Part shown: in pieces, positions 22,841 to 33,600 of the stretch
How the letters are laid out: each line of letters begins with the position of its first letter
How positions within the stretch are numbered: position 1 is the stretch's first letter
NCBI RefSeq assembly: GCF_000003605.2
Contig: NW_003116950.1
Location: forward strand, 87,477 to 123,161
Reading direction: 5' to 3'
DNA: 35,685 nt
Source of the DNA: Saccoglossus kowalevskii
Lineage: Eukaryota > Hemichordata > Enteropneusta > Harrimaniidae
The notes under the pieces: model-generated
Seen by the model: the letters and a program-made list of their open reading frames with translations, nothing else
Databases searched by the model: none
What the model was told of the DNA's origin: nothing
Made by a program: the position numbers and the translations under genes

Positions 22841-25838
22841 TAGCGTTCAAACGCCCAGAGAAGCAAACATGTCAAAATATGTGTTTGAAATTTAAAGTTT
22901 CAGCATTATTCCGAAAAAAAGACTAGATTTGAATACAATAAAACTGTCGATATTACACACATGTTCGACGACCAGCTTATTGTTGATTTCTTTCAAATAA
23001 ATGATACTATGCTTAATTTTCCTATAAAGTTTAATATCTGCATACATTTCATTTAGTCAAACGTACATATTTTGTCATCGCCTTTACTTGGACAAAATAT
23101 CAGTGCAGTAGATTTAGTTACAATATTGAGCTAAGAATAGATATTTTACAGGTCACACAAGCCTTCTTGAAATATTTGTTTCCGCTAACTATAAGAGGAG
23201 TTGGTAAATTTTGTCCATCATACTGACACAGGAAACGAAATACAACACTGTAATTAAATATATTAGATTGAACCGACAGTATAGACGAGAAAACTATTAA
23301 CTAATATATATACATAAGAGGGCGTTTCACGTGACACCAGGGCTAGACTTGTGAGCTTTACTTATTCACGGTTTGTACAATTCAATTACTCTAGCAAGTT
23401 ATTATACCTCACATACCCTTAGAGTTAACACTGGTGTTTTCGCTGATCAAGAAAAAATACGGTGTTCAAATTATTGTATTATGTAGCATTTTCTAAAACA
23501 AATTCTGTGTTGTTCGTCGTTGCCGCCATCAGTCTCATCATCAATCTGACTAATCAATTCAAATTACCGCACTGGAAATTACCATGACTACAGGAAATTA
23601 TATCGATGTGTATGAAGTTCACCAAAATTGAGAGTACATGCCGTGAAACAAATCAAACTAAAGTACTGGACAAAGTGAACACACTGCATACAACAAGTAC
23701 GTAGGTGTATGTCGCCGACATAGAGTTAATATTTTCCAAACTCATGTCTGGAGTCCATTACGAGTGTGTGCCACCATATTGGAACGGTTTTAAACAATCG
23801 TGCTAAAAGAGTCGATATAAAGCACCATCGTTAAAGTAGCTTGTTATAAACGTGATCAGCGCACTTGTAAAATACTTTTACAAAACCGTGTTCTCGTCTA
23901 ATACAAACAGTTATATTCGACCGCTCAACCCTGTCGAACACTCAACAAGTAGTTGTCCTCTTGGAAGTTGCAGAAAACGAAATAAAACAGAATATGAAGA
24001 AAAATGAATCTTGAAAAACAAGTACAACTCTGAGGAAGGTGTTATGATTCGATGTAGCCATTGCTATACATGGTGTAGTCTCAATTGCTTTGTGTAGATA
24101 GCAAGTTTTTTTTCAGAATTATTACAGATAGTCGGTTATATTATATTGAATTGTCTGTCCTACAATCAAGAAAAAATAAATTGGTCGAACTCTACGTAAC
24201 CTCAAAAACGACAATTTGAAGCTAAAACAGAAACTGATATCCCTGCGTGAAGCGAACTCTGAATGAAAATCAGATTACAGGAATCGGAATTAGTTTGGTT
24301 TCATGTCCGCTTTTACTCTTTGCCGTCACCATGTTTGTGGTAAAGTTTTTTTTTTTTTTTAATTTAGATTATTTATGGACTATATATATTCAGGGTATTT
24401 TTGGACCAGCATTTGTACATTTTTAAACACTGTTAAATATTATAAAACACACCTACGAGCATCGCGAAAGAAGCCAACTTACACAATGCATGTTAGGAGA
24501 GGTCAGTCGGCGGTTACTTTAATCAAATTGCCATAGATGACATCTTCAGTACTAGTATTAATACAATATTCCCCTGTTTATGGTAACACATGACTGGTGT
24601 TGTATTTGTATTTGCAAATTTTAAGTTTCGTGCAATGAAAATTTGAACATAACGTAATTTGCAACTGAAAAATCTGATGTAATATATAAGAATTCAAACC
24701 AAATAGTTCCTGGTTACGATTACATTATAAATAACATATAGTGTATAGTGTTCATTGATTGAATTCCTTGGATTTAACATTTCACCCGGATTTGTGGAAA
24801 TGATACCAAACATCATATCAAAGTTCTTTTTTTATCGAACTTAGAATTTCATAAACTTGAAAATATTAGGTTTTGGGGACTGGTTGTACGTTCTGTTGCA
24901 ATTAGCACCTAGTACACACAAAGTCAGGAGTGGCAGTAACTTCAATGTCCGGAAATGTCGCCTGGCACAAAGATTGAAAAAAACACAACAACAACAAACA
25001 ACCTTTAAAAAAGTTTTATAGTTATAAAAAAAGACAATACCTTCATATCCTTGGTGAGTTCCCATAATATGTATAGTGAACTACAAGACCGACTACGATC
25101 GATGAACTTACTACGGAGCTATTCTGAGTTGAAATGATATTCGTGAAAATACAACCACGTCCTGCCAGTGGGGGTATGAATGATAGTACATGAATGCAAT
25201 TCTTAAAGTTGTGCGAATGGTGTTTCGTGACAGGCACGCGACCTTTCACACAGATGTCGAATGCATACTGAGAAAAATCCATTAAGAATCACGGATATTA
25301 CAATTACATACCCCAAGCCATAGTATCACATGTTACAAATACGTACTAGTTTTCGACAGGGAGGAAAGAGAGGATACAACGGACAATGAACCCAGTCATT
25401 TCACTACTATGTCATATCTGTTCTAGCGTCGAAATTCTAATTTGATCATATACAAACCTATTCTTAAATAGATGAAATAAGTAGACATTAATTCATTTAA
25501 GTCGGAAAGCATTTGTTTAGTGCACTACTGGTTTGCTTGGCTTATTCGTCTGGGAATTCATCATGAATTTTGATTGTTTCGGTACTCGACCATGACACTG
25601 TATTTTGAATGGCAACATACATATCAAATCTCGTATCAGTGATATCTACCTGTATGACGAAGAGCATGCATAAACCTACACTGTTACGCCATGGACAACT
25701 CAGAATCGTCAATAAGCAAAGTCATAACGCGCATGCGTGTTGACAATAAAAAACAACCTGTTACTTTCTGAGACCAAAGATTATTTTTATATAACAATTC
25801 ACGATTTCAGGTCGAATAAATTCAAGAATTGCAGAAAA
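22841..25838. other. non-coding interval
   Basis: AT-rich DNA with no supported exon on either strand. A small palindrome, TTGTAAAATACTTTTACAA, lies near 23.87 kb. Confidence 0.4.
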
Positions 25839-25925
25839 ACTGGCCTGTTGGTGTTCAACTCTGTAAGTAAACGATGGGATATAATTGTCCCTGTACCAGC
25901 ACCATAGACAAATACATCTTTATTT
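25839..25925 (+). repeat. direct repeat K, copy 1
   Basis: It shares GTAAACGATGGGATAT, a CCCCTGTAC-like word and an ACATCTTTAT/ACATTTAT end with 27258-27340. Copy 1 runs into a family B MITE at its 3' end. Confidence 0.6.
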
Positions 25926-26056
25926 TAGCTGGAATTAATTTTCGCTGAAAAGTCTTTTTGGGTATTTTGTATGGAATGTAAAGTATAAGAAAAAAAGTAT
26001 ATTCGCTAGATTTTATTGAATCATTCCTCTAGCGAAACTACAGTATTTTACTGTAC
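25911..26056. repeat. MITE family B, copy 3 (damaged)
   Basis: It matches the copies at 32.4-32.7 kb: TTTATTTTAGCTGGAATTAA at the left, then AGTCTTTTTGGGTATTTTGT, GTATATTCGCTAGATTTTAT and a CAGTATTTTACTGTA end. The left terminus is lost. Confidence 0.75.
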
Positions 26057-26283
26057 TTAAATTGGGCATCCGCAAAGTAGCTTTACTCTACGTCGATCAC
26101 CACATTTGTCGGCCATAGTTCGCAATTAACTTCCATCGACTGACTGTATTTACGGACAGTATCATATATTGTACAAATATTACCATAATGTCATCACGTA
26201 CGCACATTTGGTTCACACGACTTTGAAGTATTATTTTGTATAGAAGGGGCAACGAGGCGTTACCTCAGCTGACCGTAAAAACT

Positions 26284-26336
26284 AAGGGTCGAACCTGGTA
26301 TCTCTACAGCGCAAGTCATCAGCTAATTGAGTTGAA
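26284..26336 (-). repeat. tRNA-derived SINE-like relic
   Basis: The minus strand reads an ACTCAATTAGCTGATGAC segment (D-arm-like), GCGCTGTAGAGATACCA (anticodon-arm-like) and GGTTCGACCC (a good B-box/T-arm). No acceptor stem pairs across it, so it is not an intact tRNA gene. A SINE head or decayed tRNA pseudogene is the best reading. Confidence 0.35.
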
Positions 26337-27063
26337 GTGCCATATACAGTACGCCCTTTCGTAGTGTATGAAAATCAAACTTTGTCCGTGAAATATTTCA
26401 CCGTGTTTGAGAGAATAAATGCCTAAATATGAGCATGAATGAGTATTCAAATATATTCAGCTAATATTATTATTAATATTTACTCCTTGAAATGCAGGTA
26501 ATTTGATTAAACATGTTTTACAATTTCAAATTGGTGATCTTTGACTTATTGATTGTCGAATCATGCATAAGCCTAAAATATGAACGTGTTTGCGTCTAAA
26601 TCAAAAACCGGAAATATTGGTAATGTATTTTTAGCCAACTAACACGTGCACCTATAGAATTCATGAATATACGCCGCTGATACGCGTGATGCCTATACGG
26701 TATGACATCATATGTATTCATCTTGTCATTTCACCTGAAAATAACACAGTGCAATGTTTGCACAGTAATTGAAATAAACTTTGACAAGTGCGCATCCACG
26801 TCCCCTAAATGATAGCAATGTCGAAATAATCTTAATTAGACACCATACAAGCTGATTCATAAAGAAATATAATAAATAAATAAGCAGTTTCTGCTGTCTG
26901 CAAATTATACGCGATTTCTTGAAATGAGAATTATTCGGCACATCACACGCGAATTGGCATTTTGATAATGGCTGTACCGATAGTGAATCAGTACTCGAAC
27001 ATGAAATTATATTGTGAACGTGAGCATGGACAGTACGCCTGTCAACGCATACTAGGTACTCAC

Positions 27064-27166
27064 CTGTCGAATGAAGATCGTCGTGTACGAGACTGCACTG
27101 CTACACTTACCGCCGCAACTCACATCAGACTAATGGTGAATTTGGGACGTGCCACCGCGCATGCGT
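27064..27166 (-). promoter_or_regulatory. candidate promoter and untranslated first exon
   Basis: GCGCATGCG (27157-27165) resembles an NRF-1 site. Downstream on the minus strand are two donor-like sites, GCG|gtaagt and CGACAG|gtgagt (exon end 27064). The direction suits the NHL-only gene about 5 kb downstream, but the link is only inferred. Confidence 0.2.
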
Positions 27167-27257
27167 TCGGATAATTTAAAAAACAACAACTTTGAATCCG
27201 TTATTTACTGTAAAGACGAAAAACGTGATTAGGAATTAACGATTGCGAGTCAAAGAA

Positions 27258-27340
27258 GTCTGCTGGGGTTCAACTATGTAGGTAAACGATGGGATATCAT
27301 TACCCCTGTACAGGAACTATTATATGACAAGTACATTTAT
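27258..27340 (+). repeat. direct repeat K, copy 2
   Basis: The partner of 25839-25925, here without a family B element attached. Confidence 0.6.
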
Positions 27341-28450
27341 CCAACCACATGCAACCACAGTACTGTCCTTGTCGCGGTCGGTAGCTTTATGAGTCACTGA
27401 CCGCAATCATATTTCACAAAACCATTAGCCACACATTATTACACAATATTCTGAATAATAAATATCAAAATATTGGTAACAATGAGTTTTCTAATATTTG
27501 CAGGAAACTTTACTGACTCCAGATAATGTCGGTTATTTGAAACTATTTTTACAATAAAGTGATTTTTACAATTATCGAGTCATAAATCTAGGATATGGAG
27601 GGTGTTTGCGATCAAACAACCTTTACAGCCCCGTTAACACAGTTTGTTTTCGTAGCCAATCAACATTGGACATATTTATTAATTTATTAACATATATATC
27701 GCTAGTAGGTAAGTAGAAACGGATGAAATTTAAATAAAATGGATCATTTAGTGACGTCACTGATAACATCCAACGTACCCGGATATCCTATCTCCAAGTG
27801 TTGCTAGGAAATATGGCTTAACAGTATAGGTCCTGGAGCGAATACCGTTTAGAAAGACGTACTGCAGAGTAAAGCATTTAAGAAGGGAATTTGTTTTCAT
27901 TGAAAACAATATTTGGTTTACCAGCATACCGTTCAACTAGAAATACAGACAATGCCAAAGCTGTGTGTCATTTAGTATTTGTTGCTACCTGCTGGTATAC
28001 GGGAGGTGAACGACATTAGACAAACCATTACTTTTTGAGATGCGGTGATACAAAGCAATTAATGAAAAGGGCGGCTTTCTCCAATTATCAACATTTCCAT
28101 TGAAGTTTTGTGTGATCTCTGACTTGTGTCTGGGGGAATTATGGAAGTAATCTTTCGAACAGACTATCACTCTTTCATATATACAGACGGTTAATTACGT
28201 GGAAGCGACGTTTTTGACGTATTCCATTAACGGTTTGTTAATACAAAGATTGATGGCCGGAGAGTAACAGTTCTCAGCTCGTTCATGCAAGAAATTATCT
28301 TATCTTATGAATCTTACACGGCAATCAGAGTGGCTACACTATGTGACTGAATGTACACTTAAACAAATCATAGGGTACATTGGCGATGAAGGAATGCTCT
28401 TATTAAATGAATCTCTACATACAAACTGTCGTGTTTATTTGGGCAGCTTG

Positions 28451-28585
28451 CTTAAAGCAGTCTGCTAGTCGTCGCACCGCCGTGTTCGATATGAGACCCA
28501 AAGTGACATATACAACGCGTGTAAATACATTGTTTACACTAAATTTGAAAACGCTGCGTTGCGTGACGACCGTAGCGCTTTAAAC
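28451..28585. repeat. MITE family D, copy 2
   Basis: Reverse-complement copy of 1131-1266. Shared blocks include TGTTCGATATG, TATACAACGCGTGTAAA, ATACATTGTTTA and GACGACCGTAGCGCTTTAAA. It has fewer palindromic matches than copy 1. Confidence 0.75.
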
Positions 28586-29998
28586 GCAGTCCGTATAGAG
28601 TTGAGTGAGATATCATCTGAATTTGTGGTTCAGATGTTCTGCAGCATACAATAAATAAGATTCAAAAAGCCTTTTTATGTTGTAACTAAATTGCTTGAAT
28701 ACAGGTAAACACACTCCAATTTTGGAAGGGGGTCTCAATACACGAGAACGGGCCTTTCCTATAACGCACATCTCACTACGTTTTTAATAGTCAAGTCGAA
28801 GTGTTTACAAGATTGTGCCTCATTGACCATTGGTGGCAAAGTATGGCAAACACCTGACTAGTCAAATATTATTAATCATATTATCAGAATGGTGACCATG
28901 GTGACAATCTCCTCGACTATTAGGTTATATAAAATTAATGAGCAACTGCAGCAGACATTGATTCAGCTAATCAAAAGTACATAATATATAATCTGTCGTC
29001 AAATGGGTACCACTTCTTGGTCAATATGTCATAAACAGGTTGATAACCCTGGATGACCCATTTGCACACTTAAATGTTTTCACAAAATACATAAAAGGTG
29101 TGTACAACAAGCAACATCTCGACTGAGATTGCTCCTCTGCACATTTCAAATAGAGAAGTGAAGAGAAAGGTCCACCTGAAGTACTTTTATGTATAACATC
29201 AAAACAATCGAATTTGCTGTTTTCAACAAGTAGTCAAAAAAATCATTTTTTTTTACAAAAAAATATTCACCTAAATCACAGAATTAATGATATCATCATG
29301 AAATGAATGAATCCAAGAGAGGTCTACCCAAGGTATATATACCAAGTATCAAAGCATTCAGACTTGTAGTTTTCAAGAAGAAGTTAAAATAGTCAAAAGT
29401 TGACACAGACACCAATGGACAATCAAGATGACAGCGGAGTTAAAACAAAACCTCACATTTGCACAACTTAATGAAATACATCACAATTGCTCACCACATC
29501 AGATACCGGTGGGATTCATTAATAATTTTGCATTTTTTCATGCAAAAACTAACATGATGATATAAATACATATTTATTCTTTAATTGAGTAGAAAATTAA
29601 AACTATATATCCCTGTACCATGGTTATCCCATTAACATGAAAAAACACATTGCATTCAAGTCCCCTCAATATTTCAAAAATTTGACAATTATCAATTTGT
29701 CTGTATTGCGAAATTATTAGACAATAGTGACATCCTGTGAAGTCAACATGCATAGCACCTATAACATATTATTATACATCTGTCACTGTAACGCCATAAG
29801 TTTGCAGTGTTTTACGGGGTATTTTCATCCTACCAAATAGGGAAAGATTACGCACGCAAGCATCCTTTAATGATAAAAACAAAAATAGCTGCCACCAGGG
29901 TTTGACCAGACTCCACACAAAGAAGTTCGCTGATTCTGTTCTAAACTTTTTAGATTTCATGATGTATCCTTGGAAGGGAAAGATGTATAATAATAAGG
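28586..29998. other. non-coding interval
   Basis: No supported gene. A 12-base palindrome, GGTATATATACC, lies near 29.33 kb. Confidence 0.4.
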
Positions 29999-30122
29999 TT
30001 ATTACGAGGATACCTCAAAGTATGCACTGAGACAGTACGCTGTCGCATCGACTTCTGCTGTGTGTCATTCAATACTCTCGCTGTACTGCTTTCATGCATA
30101 CTTTGAGGTATCCTCGTAATAA
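29999..30122. repeat. 124-bp palindromic MITE with 28-bp perfect arms
   Basis: Arms 29999-30026 and 30095-30122 are perfect reverse complements (TTATTACGAGGATACCTCAA outermost). They flank a 68-base loop containing CTCGCTGTACTGCTTTC. The perfect arms suggest recent insertion. Part of the right half recurs at about 34435-34460. Confidence 0.85.
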
Positions 30123-30496
30123 TCTCATATTATCTAGAAAGTATTATCTTGAGGTATTTTAAATTAAAAAAAAAATTTTCAAAAAAAGACCACTGTTATC
30201 TTATTAGTTCCACACCATTAATAAAAAGACTAACTCTGTAAGATTTTTTTTGTCTACTAGTATTGAATACTTAAATGTAGCGCTACCACCCACTTAATGG
30301 TGAATTAAATTAATAATATGACCCAGTCTGAGAAAAATATTCATATTAGTGTAAAACACTTACAAGAATGACAAGATTTATGACAACAGACGAATCTCTT
30401 CCTACATACCGGGTAAGTTACAGAAAATGAAATTCTAATTTGAAAAACTAATATCAATAATTACAACTATATTATAATGTACTCAAAATACTACAG

Positions 30497-30502
30497 TTTA
30501 TT
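30497..30502 (-). promoter_or_regulatory. candidate poly(A) signal for PPOX
   Basis: AATAAA on the minus strand about 160 bases after the PPOX stop codon, which is a normal distance for a short 3' UTR. Confidence 0.45.
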
Positions 30503-30658
30503 GATTAAGTAATGGCAATGAAAAAGTTAAAACAAAATTTATAAATTTACCAGTATATAATTTGAATAAAAATGTTAATCACTGCAGATGTAAACAACAG
30601 AATGATTTTCACATTAGTTTGTGCAAGGTGGTGAAACTTAACAATGATGGTAAAAACA

Positions 30659-33600
30659 TTACGTCAATAGCTTCTCAGCAGTTCTCCTGCCATTGTAGAT
30701 ACAATCATTGACACTGACTCCACAGAAAGATGATCCTATGACATCTAATGGCATGTTATGATGATCAAGATATTTGTTTATTTTGTCTGAAAAAGAACAA
30801 AAACAACATAACAGAATGCTTATTGACTAAACTACCGATTACAAGCTTTCAGAGGAGATACTGACTCAATATATGGTACACAACTAGCATATCTGGCCAG
30901 CAACAAGAAAATCTTTGATTCCCATGATCAGACACCAAAAAACAATACTTTCTGCTCATATGCTAGGCATGTAACATTCATAGTTATTAAGGGTATGTGT
31001 TCGGTTCCTATACTCAAAACATGTGAAAAAATCACAGCATACTAATTACAATGAGTGAAACCAAAGAATAGCATGAACTTTCTGTTTACAGGAAGATTCT
31101 TAGTATAGGGGGTTTACCATCTAAGGTAAAATGACTAGTTTTCACTGGGTTTTAACAAAATCAACAAAAACTCCTCAAGTTGAATGAATAAAGTGTTCAT
31201 TTTTCTAGACTAAACTCAAATATTGTTCATTAAAACATAATACACATTTTGTCTACCCTTCTACTTCATTTGCACACAGGGTTCTTCTTCTTACCAACTA
31301 TTTTGAAGTGTCCAACACGGTACTGTGGTATAGCATCTTTGTGTATGTTAACAATGGACCGTGTAGGCTTAGCCTCAATATTGATTTGTTCTTTTAAGCT
31401 TTCCATGGCGACCGCCAGGAGATGTTCGGGATCAGCAATTGCAGGGTCACCAAAGTTGTCTTCGAACCAATGACCTCCCATCATGCACTGCAACATAAGC
31501 ATTAATATTATTTGAAATGGCAGAATTATTTGAATTACTGTAAAATGACTAATTTTCACTGGGTTTAAATTTTGCTGATTCACCATTTCATGCATATTCA
31601 GTGGATTTTAAATTCACTGTTTTATCATTTAGATAATGTGTTCTATGCTAAATTTATATACTGGCTTTTAATTTAGCGCATTTTCCACTTAGCGAAATAA
31701 GCAAAATTAAAACCCAGTGAATAATTAATCCTTTTACAGTAGTTTGAATTTACTTTCACAGAAGAGCATTTACTTTCTCTGATGTGTGTCATATCTTTTG
31801 ATTGGTTGAATAACCTACTGATGATGCTGTGTAATGATAGTCCTTATCTGCTATGTCTGACCAAATTTGAAAAAAAAAAAAACATATTTCATTTTTGAAT
31901 TAAAGTGACTATGTTGTCGAACATTCTGGTGCAGATAACAAAATCTCGTTAATATTGAGCAAACATTGAACAAACAAAGTGTGCGGCGAACATTTCTTAT
32001 TGCTGCCATAGAGGGATCTCAACAATGAGACTTACTGTGAGTCGTGTCGTTGGACTACCAGGTCTATTGTGTTGTGGGAATGTACACGAATCATATATAA
32101 CACCAAGTAGTTTGCTCTTCTCCCAAGACGGAATTAGATAACCAAAACCCTGAAATCAAGTAAAAGCAGAATACTATGCAAATTACTCTTTGTGTACTGT
32201 AAACTCTGTATTAGAACCTGCGGTTTCTATTGAAATGATACAATGCAACAAAGGGGATGCGGCTTCTATTAGAGCATCTACATATATGAGACGTGGTGAA
32301 TGTTTGGTTCTCAATTGTTCAAAAAGAATGGGTTTGACTTATATTAGGGATGCAGCTTTTAATAGAGATTTTATGGTAATTGCAGTACTGTAAATACTTT
32401 ATTTTAGCTGGACTTAATTTTCGCTCAATAGACTTTTTGGGTGTTTTGTATGTAAAATATTTTCAATGATTTTTGACAAGTTGAATGTAAAATATAGGTA
32501 AAAAGGTATATTCGCGAAAATAGCGAAAATCAATTCCAAGCAAAAAATAAAGTACATGTACTGTAAAATACTTTATTTTCGCTTGGAATTAATTTTTGCT
32601 GAAGGAATGATTCAGTGAAAATAAAATCCAGCGAATATACCTTTTTTCCTACATTTCACATTTAACGTGAAAAAAATCACCCAAAATGTCTTTTCAGAGA
32701 AAATTAATTCCAGCTAAAATAAAGTATTTCACAGTATTCTATATTAATATAACTAATTTTAGAAACCTGATACATTTTGAAAGTTAAAAACATATTTTAA
32801 CAACATCACCTGTCAATGCCCTTGTTTCCTATAAGTTTGTATGTCCATAGAGGTTTTCAGTAGGCGATGTATTAACACTGATTTTAATGTAAATATTTTT
32901 GCTCATAGACCAAACCCAAAATTTTTCAAAAACAATAATTTATTGTCAAAAATGCAGATTTTAAAAGCAGTTCACAGAAAGGTGAGGTCATTAAAACTTT
33001 TTATAAATATAATATTTTATAAATAAAAATGAAAGTTAGAATTTAAATTAACCAATCCAGGAATGGTAATGAGACATCATTATTCGTTCTTATTACCGTA
33101 AAATCTGCATTAGAAGCCGCATCCCTAATAGAAGTCGGAACCATTATTTTTTAACAATTGTGACCCTAATTTCACCTTTTCTCATATGTGTAGATGCTCT
33201 AATAGAAGCCGCATCCACTCCGTTGCATTATACCATTTTAATAGAAACCACGGTTTCAAATATAGATTTTATAGTAATATTAATGATTCAGTTTGATATT
33301 ATCCAATCACCAAGTGCCTCATTTTGAATATGTAGTAGCAATATAGTAGCTACATGTATATAGAGCTATGTCACATGAAAGCTTGGCTGTGCATTATGGG
33401 CGTAAATAATATTGAGCCAATCTCTATATTTGAATGATAGACGATGAAAGCGGTATTTTTCAATTATAAATATGTTTGAAATGAACAGCTTTAATTTCAC
33501 TGTAATCAAACGTACAGCTTATAGTTCACTGTAATGGATGTTAAAGTCCACTTTTTTTATCTTTCACAAAATGAAATCCATATAAATATTTGTTAAAAAT

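Noticed and set aside
24841-25282. Two overlapping minus-strand frames of 74 and 79 codons
   Set aside because: Cys- and Phe-rich translation without motifs. Composition is explained by AT-rich and CAA-repeat DNA.
26962-27174. A 70-codon plus-strand frame with charged residues
   Set aside because: No family resemblance and no flanking splice sites in phase. The opposite strand looks more like a promoter and untranslated exon.
29772-29960. Minus-strand 62-codon frame between the MITE at 30 kb and the NHL region
   Set aside because: It does not match a known family and lacks supporting splice or promoter signals.
32190-32393. Plus-strand 67-codon frame
   Set aside because: It is entirely within family C MITE copy 1.
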